From Dyadobacter sp. 3J3 (GTDB lineage: Bacteria > Bacteroidota > Bacteroidia > Cytophagales > Spirosomataceae), in assembly GCF_009801115.1 (NCBI RefSeq), contig NZ_VTOL01000002.1, positions 248,001 through 312,000 of the forward strand: a DNA stretch of 64,000 bases, given 5' to 3'. Below the pieces are notes generated by a model. That model was not told where the DNA came from, made no database searches, and saw only the letters and a program-made list of their open reading frames with translations. This document shows positions 8,124 through 16,958 of the stretch, in pieces; positions within the stretch are counted from its first letter, which is position 1, and each line of letters begins with the position of its first letter. The translations under genes and the position numbers were made by a program.

Positions 8124-9251
8124 ATGGCAAAGCTTATTATAACGATTATTCTTTTTTTGATTTCGTTACTAACCGTTTTACCTGCTCCTGCATTCTATTT
8201 ATGGTTGCTTGCTATTGCGGTTGATGAATTTCCATGGATTTTTGCAGCGCTTGTTTTGGTCATTATTTTTATCAATTTCAAGTCCTCGTCTTTTCAGTTG
8301 CCTACAATGATCCTTGCAGTGATTTCGCTTGGATTATATCTTTCACCCATGGTCAGATCTTATCTGGTGGGAAGAGATTTGGAGAAAAATATGGCGGCTG
8401 CTTTTGGGAAAATGAGCAAAAAAGATGCGTTTGATTTCAGTCCGTTTTCATATGCGCAAATGTTTAGGGCAAAAGGTATAACGTCTTATCAAACCGTTAG
8501 TTATTTCAAAAAGGATACGATCAATTTGAAACTTGATTTTTACCCTTCTCAAATAAAAGGTAAAAAACCATGCGTAGTTGTGGTGCACGGAGGTTCCTGG
8601 AAAAGTGGAGACGGTAAGCAATTGCCAGAACTTAACAGCTATCTGGCAAAAAACGGATACCATGTTGCAGCTATCAATTATCGTCTGGCACCCGAATTTC
8701 AAAGTCCGGCACCGGTTGAAGATATTGGAAATGCTTTTCGTTTTTTAAAAGAAAAAGCAACGGAATGGAATATTGATACGTCAAATTTCATTTTACTTGG
8801 TCGTTCCGCCGGAGCGCAGATTGCTTTGCTTGCAGGATATACTTTGAATGAAACGGGCCTGAAAGGAATCGTCGATTTATACGGACCCGCCGATATGGTT
8901 TGGGGATATTCGATCCCTTCAAATCCGCTCATTATGGATTCCAGAAAAGTTATGCAGGATTATCTTGGTGGAAATTACAGCAATCATCCGGAAAAATTCG
9001 AGAGGAGTTCGCCTCTGCTTTCTGTCACAAAACAGTCGCCACCTACCCTTCTTATTCATGGAGAAAACGATGTTTTGGTTGCCTATGAACATAGTCGTAG
9101 GTTGAATGCCAAGCTGGAAGAAAATGGTGTAAAGCATTATCTGGTAACACTTCCCTGGGCCACTCACGCTTTTGACTACAATTTGTACGGCCCCGGCGGA
9201 CAAATTTCCACATACGCTATCTTGTATTTTTTAAAATCTGTAACAGAATAA
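8124..9251 (+). CDS. alpha/beta hydrolase (esterase/lipase) with N-terminal membrane helices
   Basis: The start is ATG 8124, two bases after the preceding stop; the frame continues upstream but that part is inside the previous gene. About 375 residues. The first 85 form three hydrophobic helices (LIITIILFLISLLTVL, FYLWLLAIAV, FAALVLVIIFINF). The rest is an esterase domain with the oxyanion motif VVVHGGSW, the nucleophile elbow GRSAG, an acidic residue near GENDVLV and a His in the WATHAFDY segment, giving a complete Ser-Asp-His triad of the HSL/BD-FAE type. It could remove acyl groups from the modified lipids made by the neighbouring enzymes; that link is inferred from context. Confidence 0.82.
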   Translation: MAKLIITIILFLISLLTVLPAPAFYLWLLAIAVDEFPWIFAALVLVIIFINFKSSSFQLPTMILAVISLGLYLSPMVRSYLVGRDLEKNMAAAFGKMSKKDAFDFSPFSYAQMFRAKGITSYQTVSYFKKDTINLKLDFYPSQIKGKKPCVVVVHGGSWKSGDGKQLPELNSYLAKNGYHVAAINYRLAPEFQSPAPVEDIGNAFRFLKEKATEWNIDTSNFILLGRSAGAQIALLAGYTLNETGLKGIVDLYGPADMVWGYSIPSNPLIMDSRKVMQDYLGGNYSNHPEKFERSSPLLSVTKQSPPTLLIHGENDVLVAYEHSRRLNAKLEENGVKHYLVTLPWATHAFDYNLYGPGGQISTYAILYFLKSVTE

Positions 9252-9253
9252 CG

Positions 9254-10528
9254 ATGCTTAAAACAGCAATTATCGGAACAGGAATCGCGGGAATGGGCTG
9301 CGGCCATTTTTTGCATTCGACAGATGATCTTACATTTTATGAACAAAACGATTACATTGGCGGACATACCAATACGGTAACCGTTGATGAAGACGGGAAA
9401 CCGGTTTATATCGATACAGGTTTTATGGTTTTTAATTTTGAGACCTATCCAAATCTTTGCAAATTGTTTACTAAAATTGGCGCTCCGTTCAAAAAAACAG
9501 ATATGTCTTTCAGTGTCCAGCACAAACCTACGGGACTGGAATACAGCGGATCAAGTCTGAATCATTTGTTTGCCCAGAGAAAAAATATTTTCAATATTTC
9601 TTATTTAAAAATGCTTTCTGAAATTTCAAGATTCAACAAAGAAAGTGTCAAAATACTGGACGATCCACATTATGCCAATTACTCAATCGGACAGTATATT
9701 AAGGAATTCCGGTTTAGTGAAGATATGCTCTGGAAATATCTGGTTCCGATGAGCTCCGCGGTTTGGTCAACGCCCATGGAACAAATGCTCGATTTCCCTG
9801 CGGTAACGTTGATCCGCTTTTTCAAAAACCACGGTTTTCTGGGATTGGATACACAGCATCAGTGGTATACATTGCACAAAGGCAGCCAGGCTTACAGGGA
9901 AATACTGATCAAACCCTTTAAAGATAAAATCCATTTAAATCGTAAAGCAGTAAAAGTTTCGCGTACAGATGATAAAGTGACCGTACATTCAGCAGATGGC
10001 TCTTCCGAAGTTTTTGACAGGGTAATTATTGCCAGTCACGCAGATCAGGCACTTTTGATGCTGGACAACCCGACGAATCTGGAACAGGATGTTTTATCAA
10101 AATTTAAATACCAATACAATAAAGCCGTATTACACAGCGATGAAAACATAATGCCGAAAGCCAAACTGGCTTGGAGCAGTTGGAACTATCGTATTCAGGA
10201 AAAATATAATGAGTTGATTCCGAGCACTATTTATTGGATGAATATGCTGCAACAGGTTTCAGAAAAGAAAAATTACTTTGTTTCGATCAATCCGCATGAC
10301 GATCTGGACGAGAAAAAAATAATCAAAGAAATCGATTATGATCATCCGCTCTTTGACGTGCCCGCCATTCATGCGCAGGCTTGTCTGAAACTGTTGAATG
10401 AAAACGGACCGGTTTATTTCTGCGGCAGTTATTTTAAATATGGCTTCCACGAAGACGCATATACCAGTGCGGTAGAATTGTGTAATAGTTTGAAGAAAGT
10501 AAAAATTTCGGGTACGACAATCTATTGA
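9254..10528 (+). CDS. FAD-dependent oxidoreductase (amine-oxidase fold)
   Basis: The 424-residue protein opens with the dinucleotide-binding motif AIIGTGIAGMGCGHFL, followed by an FAD-contact segment (YIGGHTNTV) and a typical C-terminal closure ending in CGSYFKYGFHEDAY. It belongs to the predicted NAD/FAD-binding proteins that occur next to DUF1365 and CFA-synthase genes in many bacteria. In a CFA-type lipid pathway a flavoprotein could desaturate or reduce the methylated acyl chain. It is followed after 24 bases by DUF1365, so the conserved FAD protein-DUF1365-CFA trio is intact here. Substrate not shown by sequence. Confidence 0.88.
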   Translation: MLKTAIIGTGIAGMGCGHFLHSTDDLTFYEQNDYIGGHTNTVTVDEDGKPVYIDTGFMVFNFETYPNLCKLFTKIGAPFKKTDMSFSVQHKPTGLEYSGSSLNHLFAQRKNIFNISYLKMLSEISRFNKESVKILDDPHYANYSIGQYIKEFRFSEDMLWKYLVPMSSAVWSTPMEQMLDFPAVTLIRFFKNHGFLGLDTQHQWYTLHKGSQAYREILIKPFKDKIHLNRKAVKVSRTDDKVTVHSADGSSEVFDRVIIASHADQALLMLDNPTNLEQDVLSKFKYQYNKAVLHSDENIMPKAKLAWSSWNYRIQEKYNELIPSTIYWMNMLQQVSEKKNYFVSINPHDDLDEKKIIKEIDYDHPLFDVPAIHAQACLKLLNENGPVYFCGSYFKYGFHEDAYTSAVELCNSLKKVKISGTTIY

Positions 10529-10552
10529 AATTCTTTTGTCGTATATCCTTGT

Positions 10553-11368
10553 ATGAAACGGGACACGCTAAATTCCTGCATGTACAAGGCAAGCGTCATG
10601 CATAACAGAATTCTTCCAAAAAAGCATCAGTTCAAGTATGACATTTTTATGTTTTACCTGGATCTTGCTGAATTGGATGTGCTTACTGCAAAATTCAAAT
10701 GGCTGAGTTATAATCGTTTTAACCTGTTCAATTTCAGGGACAACGATCACATGCAGCTGCCACGCCAAAATCCGGACAAAAATAAAAGTACAAGGGAACA
10801 CATTACCCGGTTTTTGTATGAAAACGGAGTAGAAATTGGTAATGGAAGGATTATGCTTCTCACCAATTTATGTACTCTGGGTTATCAGTTTAATCCGGTA
10901 TGTTTTTATTTCTGTTTTGATGAGAATAACAATCCGGTTTGCTCGGTAGCAGAAGTTTGTAATACCTATAAAGAAATAAAGCCGTATTTCATGGGTGCGG
11001 AAGCGTTCAGTAAGGATCATTTTCATCTTTACACTTTTAAGAAATTTTACGTTTCGCCGTTTACCGAAGTGGATAATTATTTTGATTTCAATTTAAAAAT
11101 CCCGCAGGAAAATTTAAACATAGCCGTAAATGACCATGATGAACTGGGTAAGTTGTTTTTGCTGAGTAAACTTTCCGGAAAGCGAGAAGAACTGACAGAC
11201 AGCAATATGATTCGGTATTTTTTCAGTATTCCATTGATTACCATGAAGATAACTTTTTTGATACACTGGCAAGCTTTGAAGCTCTGGTCAAAAAAAATTA
11301 AGTATCATAAAAAAGCGGATAACCTTGAATTGCAAACGGAAGTTTTCCGACGATATAAATCTCAATAG
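10553..11368 (+). CDS. DUF1365-family protein
   Basis: The 271-residue protein begins with SCMYKASVMHNRILPKKHQF, matching the DUF1365 'Y.g.V.H.R..P..H.F.Y' opening, and has NPVCFYFCF and AEVCNTYKE, equivalents of the conserved NP(V)SFYYC and EVxNT(F)xE segments. DUF1365 proteins have no proven chemistry that I can cite with certainty. They accompany an FAD oxidoreductase and a CFA-type methyltransferase in diverse bacteria, as here. A C-terminal hydrophobic stretch (FFSIPLITMKITFLIHW) suggests membrane contact. Confidence 0.88.
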   Translation: MKRDTLNSCMYKASVMHNRILPKKHQFKYDIFMFYLDLAELDVLTAKFKWLSYNRFNLFNFRDNDHMQLPRQNPDKNKSTREHITRFLYENGVEIGNGRIMLLTNLCTLGYQFNPVCFYFCFDENNNPVCSVAEVCNTYKEIKPYFMGAEAFSKDHFHLYTFKKFYVSPFTEVDNYFDFNLKIPQENLNIAVNDHDELGKLFLLSKLSGKREELTDSNMIRYFFSIPLITMKITFLIHWQALKLWSKKIKYHKKADNLELQTEVFRRYKSQ

Positions 11369-11387
11369 GCCAGACACTATCATCATT

Positions 11388-12650
11388 ATGCTAAGAACCC
11401 GCTCAGAACTAAATCGCACACAACTGACTGACACAAAACCTGGCTTATATCAGCAACTCGTTTTCAGTCAATTAAGGAAGATGTCATTAGGTCAATTAAA
11501 GATGATGTTGCCCGATGGAAAAATAGAATTTTTTGGTGACGGAAGTCATCAGGTTACAGCCTGTATCACCATTACACACATTGATTTTTTCAAAAAACTG
11601 ATCTTATTTGGTGATATCGGGTTTGGCGAAGCTTATGTTGATGGGCTTTGGGAAACGAACAATATCACCGATGTGATCACTTGGGTTCTGTTAAATGTCG
11701 AAAATGCTCCAGGTGTTTCTGGCAGTAAGTCGCAAAACTTTGCTTTGAATATTTTGCGTTTATTGAACAAAGTAACCCACGGAATGCGGTCCAATACTTT
11801 GGAAGGTTCCAGAAAAAACATCTCAGAACATTATGATCTGAGCAACGACTTTTTTGCTACTTTTCTGGATACAACCATGACTTATTCTGGTGCATATTTC
11901 CGCCATAAAGGGATGAGCCTGGAAGATGCTCAGCTGGAAAAATACGATCGTTTATGTAAAAAACTTCATTTACAACCTTCGGATCATGTACTTGAAATTG
12001 GAAGTGGCTGGGGAGGAAATGCTATCCACATGGCAAAAAACTATGGCTGTAAGGTGACATCACTAACTTTATCCACAGAACAACAACAACTTGCAACAAG
12101 ACGTATAGAGGAGGCCGGTTTATCGGAAAGAGTTCAGGTTGTGTTAATGGATTATCGTCATGTCGAGGGACAGTTTGATAAAATTGTTTCGATAGAAATG
12201 CTGGAAGCAGTTGGTCATCAATATCTTGACGTATATTTTAGTAAGTGTAATTCTCTTTTGAAAAAAGATGGAATTCTGGCTATTCAGGTAATTACCTGTC
12301 CGGATTCACGTTACGATAGTTTAAAAAACGGTGTTGACTGGATTCAAAAATATATTTTCCCTGGCTCGCTGCTTCCTTCTGTTTCTGCTATTAATCAGTC
12401 CGTTAACAAAACCAGCGAAATGAGCCTTGTAGATTTGAAAGAACTCGGGCTTCATTATGCATACACACTAAATGCCTGGTACGGAAAATTTATTGAAAGG
12501 CTTGAAGAAATAAAAAAACTTGGTTTTGACGAATCCTTCGTACGTAAATGGACTTATTACCTTTGTTACTGTGAAGCAGCTTTTGCAAGCCGGAATATTA
12601 GCGTCATGCAGCTGGTTTACACCAGACCAAATAATTCAAATTTGATATAA
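11388..12650 (+). CDS. cyclopropane-fatty-acyl-phospholipid synthase family protein (second copy)
   Basis: The start is ATG 11388 (MLRTRSELNRTQ); an upstream in-frame ATG at 11325 lies inside the DUF1365 gene. About 420 residues, normal for CFA synthase. An N-terminal lipid-binding region (GDIGFGEAYVDGLWETN) is followed by the catalytic lead-in HYDLSNDFFATFLDTTMTYS, SAM motif I (LEIGSGWGGNAIHMA), the EMLEAVGHQY segment and the C-terminal CEAAF helix. The enzyme family transfers a methylene or methyl group from SAM to the double bond of an unsaturated phospholipid acyl chain. Last gene of the locus, ended by the terminator at 12655. Confidence 0.9.
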   Translation: MLRTRSELNRTQLTDTKPGLYQQLVFSQLRKMSLGQLKMMLPDGKIEFFGDGSHQVTACITITHIDFFKKLILFGDIGFGEAYVDGLWETNNITDVITWVLLNVENAPGVSGSKSQNFALNILRLLNKVTHGMRSNTLEGSRKNISEHYDLSNDFFATFLDTTMTYSGAYFRHKGMSLEDAQLEKYDRLCKKLHLQPSDHVLEIGSGWGGNAIHMAKNYGCKVTSLTLSTEQQQLATRRIEEAGLSERVQVVLMDYRHVEGQFDKIVSIEMLEAVGHQYLDVYFSKCNSLLKKDGILAIQVITCPDSRYDSLKNGVDWIQKYIFPGSLLPSVSAINQSVNKTSEMSLVDLKELGLHYAYTLNAWYGKFIERLEEIKKLGFDESFVRKWTYYLCYCEAAFASRNISVMQLVYTRPNNSNLI

Positions 12651-12654
12651 AAAA

Positions 12655-12688
12655 ATACCCGCCGAAATTGTTCAGCGGGTATCTTTTT
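12655..12688 (+). terminator. intrinsic terminator of the lipid locus
   Basis: ATACCCGC (12655-12662) pairs with GCGGGTAT (12675-12682), followed by CTTTTT. The A run before the stem lets it act for the convergent lipoprotein gene as well. Confidence 0.85.
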
Positions 12689-12710
12689 ATATCAAGAGTC
12701 TCTCTAATTT

Positions 12711-13478
12711 TCAACCATTTCCACGGGCCAGCTGAACTGACAGACGGATATCTACACCACGATCAGCATTGCCATAACGACCATACCCATTTCCTGTACC
12801 GATACCAACGCCCATTCCGCCTCCCATGCCAATTCCGCCACCCAAACCGATACCGATTCTAGGTGAAAATCCGGATTGAGAAGAGGCTCCGTCAATTTTT
12901 ATATTAATTCCCAACATTGGAGATTCTTTCGTATTCAAAGCCAGCAGACTGAAAGGAATGGCAATTTGCTCTGTAAGTTCCCCATTTTGATCCATGCTTA
13001 TTTTGGATTTGATACTACCATCTGCCTCAACCAGATTGATAAAGTGCTGCCCCTTGGTATCTTTCCAAACCGCTTCTTTATTGTAAGAATCCAACAGCAA
13101 ATTAAGCCCAAGACTATTGGGTAAATCCGTATCGATACGTTTTAGCGCCTTACGATCTTCCTTTAAAACAACTGGAAACATTAGAGAATAAGAGTCCTTT
13201 TTCTGCCCCTCAGGAGTAAACGAAACTTTAAGTCCACTACCCAAAATTTTCTGTATTGTTTGCGGATCACGTGTTGACATAGTCAGATACAGATAGTGAT
13301 CATCGTTTATAATGCCATAAGCCAACCTAGACGCCTGATCTTTATGATCCGGTTTCACTTCGTCAACATATGTAAAAGGGGCATTCCATTTTGATTCAAC
13401 AGGAATAGTTTTAGATGAACTACACCCTGCCAGCACTACTAACGTGAGGAGAAACCAGCGGTTCGATTTACTTTTCAT
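12711..13478 (-). CDS. lipoprotein with Gly-rich C-terminal tail
   Basis: The 255-residue protein has a lipoprotein signal (FLLTLVVLAGCSSS, lipobox LAGC), so it should be lipid-anchored. The middle region (about 40-190) looks globular; I do not recognise a family with certainty. The C-terminus is a low-complexity Gly/Met/Ile stretch (GLGGGIGMGGGMGVGIGTG) followed by a charged end, RGVDIRLSVQLARGNG. Glycine-rich tails of this kind can be flexible or surface-exposed. It is monocistronic, convergent with the lipid locus and upstream of nothing obvious. Function unknown. Confidence 0.65.
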   Translation of the reverse strand: MKSKSNRWFLLTLVVLAGCSSSKTIPVESKWNAPFTYVDEVKPDHKDQASRLAYGIINDDHYLYLTMSTRDPQTIQKILGSGLKVSFTPEGQKKDSYSLMFPVVLKEDRKALKRIDTDLPNSLGLNLLLDSYNKEAVWKDTKGQHFINLVEADGSIKSKISMDQNGELTEQIAIPFSLLALNTKESPMLGINIKIDGASSQSGFSPRIGIGLGGGIGMGGGMGVGIGTGNGYGRYGNADRGVDIRLSVQLARGNG

Positions 13479-13623
13479 TTTATTATTTAAATACTCTAAA
13501 CTTCTACTTTAATTAAACGAAATCATATATAAATCATTACGATTAATTAGAAAAATTCGTTGCATCTGATAACAGATTAATAAAATGAGTATTAAAATTT
13601 TTGCAAAAAATCGGGTCAATACT

Positions 13624-15546
13624 TTAATAAACTGGTTGAGCCAGCAAGATTCCGATTTTCTCATGCAATTTCATCGGCTCAAATGGTTTAGATAAAGTAT
13701 CATTCATTCCCGATTCTATAGCCTGCCGCGTATCTTCTTCCAATACAGTGGCGGAAAGTGAAAGAATTGGCGTTGTAATATCCATTTTCCTGATACATTG
13801 TGCCGCCTGATACCCGTCCATCTCTGGCATTCTGGTATCCATGATGATTAGGTCAAATTCTTCCTTTTGAAGTGTATTAACAGCTTCTTTACCATTAACT
13901 ACCAAAGTCGTATCAATCAGCCAGGTTGTCAGATATTTATTGATCAACAAGGCATTGATTTGATTGTCTTCTGCAACTAAAACCCTTTTTCCAAAAAATG
14001 GACTAAGTGTTTTGAAAGAGACAACCTGCTTCTTATTTTCTATTTTCTGGTTTGCGTCCTTCAACAGCAAAGTAAAGTAAAACTCACTTCCACTGTGAAA
14101 CTGACTGGTAACTTTAAGCTCGCTTCCCATCAACAAAACAAGTTTTTGAGAAATAGTCAATCCCAAACCTGTACCACCGTAGTTGTGAGAAGTTTCCGCA
14201 GTAGCCTGGCCATATTCTGAGAAAATAAACTGAATACGATCTTCGGAAATCCCTATCCCTGTATCCTCCACAGCTAGCCTTATTTTGTGATAAATTCCTT
14301 CAACACCTCCATATTCAATACGGAGTTTTACATAGCCGGCATGTGTAAATTTCAAAGCATTGCCTACCAGATTCATGAGTATCTGATTTAATCGCATACC
14401 ATCTACCATGACGCTTTCCGGTATCTCTTTGGCCACACTCAACGATAATTCCAGTCGCTTTTCATCCGATTTAAAACGCATCAGATCAATAATCCCCTTG
14501 CCCAATACCTGTAAGTTGGTAGGCGTTGGAAGTATTGAAAATTTACCTTCATCAATCTTGGATATATCCAGAATATCATTCAGAATATTGAGTAAAGAGC
14601 CCGAGGAATACAGCAGCATTTCAAGCAGTTCTCTCTGGTTTGGTTCCAGTTCAGTAGCTTCCAACAAATTGCCTATACCAATTATTCCATTCAAAGGTGT
14701 CCGGATTTCATGGCTCATATTTGCAAGAAATGCTTCTTTTACTTTCCGGGATTTATCAGCCAGGCTTCGTGCTTCTACCAGAGCAAGTTCGTGCGCTTTA
14801 CGTTTCTCAATATCATGCAGATTGATAAACAAAAGTTTATTTTTATACATAATCCTTAATTCAAGCCAAACGGGCTGGTGAAGTTTTCCATGAAACTGGT
14901 CTTCAACAACAATAGTTTCCCCGCTCATGTAAGTCTGATTAATCAGAACGCTCTGCAAACCCGAACGATTTGGTTCTACAAGCAGATCAAGAATGGAGAC
15001 ATTTAATAGCGACGATGGATGTAGCCCAAGTATTGAAAAAATAGAAGGATTAATGGATAAAATCCGGCCCGATTCTGCCTCAACGGTAGCTATAATATCG
15101 GGAGAATTCGTAACAATGGTTGCGTAATTTTCAAGAAGCTTATTTTTTTCGCGAATTTCCCTCTGACTTCTTGCCAGCCTGATCAGTGAATCAACTTTGG
15201 CATTAGTAATATAAGGATCCAGCGGTTTGTATAAATAATCTATCGCACCGGTTTTCAGTCCACGAACAGCATAAGTCGTTTCTTTGGAAATAGCTGTGAC
15301 AAAAACAATCAATATTTCCTTCGTTTTAGGATTTGAGGCGAGGGTTTCCGCAAATTCAAACCCATCCATTCCGGGCATCTGAACATCAACTAACGCCACA
15401 GCTATTTCATTTTCCCAAACGATACGCAACGCTTCATTCGGAGAAGTGGTGGAATAAATGGATATATCATCTCTGTCCAGTACAGCTTTCAGAGAAATTA
15501 AATTTTCTTCTCTGTCGTCTAGAAGTAATATTTTTGTTTTTTCCAT
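13624..15546 (-). CDS. hybrid histidine kinase, REC-PAS-HisKA-HATPase-REC
   Basis: This soluble 640-residue protein has no membrane helix. The N-terminal receiver (1-125) has phospho-acceptor D54 in LVDVQMPGMDG. A PAS domain (about 135-250) follows, then HisKA with H279 in NMSHEIRTPLNG, a HATPase (about 390-500, with GIGISEDRIQ and GGTGLGLTISQ), and a C-terminal receiver with DTRMPEMDGYQ. It is the last gene of a four-gene operon, starting three bases after the cheB stop. A receiver at the front suggests it takes phosphate from the upstream CHASE3 hybrid kinase or acts as a relay hub. No DNA-binding output domain is present, so the final output lies elsewhere. Confidence 0.92.
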   Translation of the reverse strand: MEKTKILLLDDREENLISLKAVLDRDDISIYSTTSPNEALRIVWENEIAVALVDVQMPGMDGFEFAETLASNPKTKEILIVFVTAISKETTYAVRGLKTGAIDYLYKPLDPYITNAKVDSLIRLARSQREIREKNKLLENYATIVTNSPDIIATVEAESGRILSINPSIFSILGLHPSSLLNVSILDLLVEPNRSGLQSVLINQTYMSGETIVVEDQFHGKLHQPVWLELRIMYKNKLLFINLHDIEKRKAHELALVEARSLADKSRKVKEAFLANMSHEIRTPLNGIIGIGNLLEATELEPNQRELLEMLLYSSGSLLNILNDILDISKIDEGKFSILPTPTNLQVLGKGIIDLMRFKSDEKRLELSLSVAKEIPESVMVDGMRLNQILMNLVGNALKFTHAGYVKLRIEYGGVEGIYHKIRLAVEDTGIGISEDRIQFIFSEYGQATAETSHNYGGTGLGLTISQKLVLLMGSELKVTSQFHSGSEFYFTLLLKDANQKIENKKQVVSFKTLSPFFGKRVLVAEDNQINALLINKYLTTWLIDTTLVVNGKEAVNTLQKEEFDLIIMDTRMPEMDGYQAAQCIRKMDITTPILSLSATVLEEDTRQAIESGMNDTLSKPFEPMKLHEKIGILLAQPVY

Positions 15547-15549
15547 AAC

Positions 15550-16143
15550 TTACGTTGAGTAACTGTAAAGTACACTGCTTATTTCTTCAAAGATATTTTT
15601 TTCATTCAAAATATGGTGTCCCCCATATTGACTTAACGCTGCTGCAGGCATCCGCGGTACCTCAGCAAAATCAGGATTTTGGACATAGGTGTCAAAACCT
15701 TTTTCTGCAATTAATTTCAGGCCTGATGCTCCGTCCTGGCTGGCACCAGAAAATAACATTGCAGCCCGTACTTCGATTCCGGAATGCGCCGCAGAAGTAA
15801 AAGTCGCATCAATTGATGGGCGAGAAAAAAAATCCTTATCGGTATCATCCAGGTAAAACCTTTTATCCGGGCCAATAAGTAAATGATAATCCGGGACAGC
15901 AAAATAAATGCAATCGTTTTGTACCGGATCCAGGTGCTGCGGCTCTTCCATTCTTACTTTTGTTTTTGATTTAAACAAATAAGAAAGATTCGCTATACTT
16001 GATTTTCCACGATGTATCACAAAAATGACCGCGCAAGGTAATGGCCTTACAGCCAGCTTCACGATTTGTTCAAATATCACAAAACTTCCGGACGAGCCGC
16101 CCATCAGAACCAAATTCAGCGGATTAAGAGGTGGCTCTGTCAT
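15550..16143 (-). CDS. CheB-type protein-glutamate methylesterase without receiver
   Basis: I choose ATG 16143 (MTEPPLNPLNLVLMGGSSGS) because it forms an ATGA overlap with the cheR stop; a longer frame upstream is inside cheR. About 197 residues, a stand-alone CheB catalytic domain. The triad is visible: Ser in GGSSGS, His in VIHRGKSS and Asp in QDGASGLKLI. The usual N-terminal regulatory receiver is missing, so activity must be controlled in another way, perhaps by the receivers of its operon partners. It should hydrolyse glutamyl methyl esters made by the CheR next to it. No MCP, CheA or CheW is in the window. Confidence 0.88.
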   Translation of the reverse strand: MTEPPLNPLNLVLMGGSSGSFVIFEQIVKLAVRPLPCAVIFVIHRGKSSIANLSYLFKSKTKVRMEEPQHLDPVQNDCIYFAVPDYHLLIGPDKRFYLDDTDKDFFSRPSIDATFTSAAHSGIEVRAAMLFSGASQDGASGLKLIAEKGFDTYVQNPDFAEVPRMPAAALSQYGGHHILNEKNIFEEISSVLYSYST

Positions 16144-16955
16144 TTGATTTTTTGGTAAATATTCAAATGGGCATTGATAATCCTGAAATTTTCTTCGAAT
16201 CCTGAATACCTTAATGTTTCCCGCTTTCCCAGACATAAAAAACCAAACATGCCGAGGCTATCATACAACAATTTAAAAACCTTCTGACGCTGTTCCAGAT
16301 TAAAATAGATCATTACATTTCGGCAACTCACCATTTGAAATTCATTAAAAACGCCGTCGCCGGTAAGATCGTGTAAGGAAAAAACCATGTTTTTTCTCAA
16401 ATACGGATCCATAACAGCCTGATTGTATGCCACATTATAGTAATCCGACAAAGAATTTCTGCCTTCTGCAAGCATATAATTTTCTGAGAAAGTGCGCATA
16501 TGCCCCAAACCAAAAACCCCTTGACGCGCTGATGAAAGTACGCGTTCACTCAAATCTGTTCCGTAGATCAGCGATCTGTCAAACAATCCGGCTTCTTTTA
16601 ACAAAATTGCCATCGAAAAAGCTTCCTCTCCGGATGCACAGCCTGCAACCCACAAACGGATAGCCGGATAGGATTCCAGATATGTCAAAATCTCAGAACG
16701 CACCGATATAAAAAAGTCAGGATCCCGAAACATCTCGGAATAATTGACCGTCAGCTCTTGTATAAAATCATAAATTGCCTTACCGCCCTGTTCAATATGA
16801 ATGTACAGTTCAGACAAATTCATGGTATGCTTTGTAAGATATCGGGATGCCCTGCGAAGCAAAGATGGCCGCGCATATCCCGAAAAATCAAATCCTGAGA
16901 TTTCCCTGACACGTGTTATTAACAATTCCAGTTCTTTATATTCCAACAATATCAT
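16140..16955 (-). CDS. CheR-type protein-glutamate methyltransferase
   Basis: The 271-residue protein has the CheR layout. A small helical N-terminal domain (about 1-75, DFSGYARPSLLRRASRYL, close to the family's basic helix) is followed by a SAM-binding domain with the motifs RLWVAGCASGEEAFSMAILL and IYGTDLSERVL, and MVSCRNVMIYF near the C-terminus. It methylates glutamates on receptor proteins in chemotaxis systems. It starts three bases after the large hybrid kinase gene and overlaps cheB by four bases. With no chemoreceptor nearby, the kinase's long Glu-rich coiled coil is the most likely local substrate (inference). Confidence 0.92.
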   Translation of the reverse strand: MILLEYKELELLITRVREISGFDFSGYARPSLLRRASRYLTKHTMNLSELYIHIEQGGKAIYDFIQELTVNYSEMFRDPDFFISVRSEILTYLESYPAIRLWVAGCASGEEAFSMAILLKEAGLFDRSLIYGTDLSERVLSSARQGVFGLGHMRTFSENYMLAEGRNSLSDYYNVAYNQAVMDPYLRKNMVFSLHDLTGDGVFNEFQMVSCRNVMIYFNLEQRQKVFKLLYDSLGMFGFLCLGKRETLRYSGFEENFRIINAHLNIYQKIK

Positions 16956-16958
16956 AAT

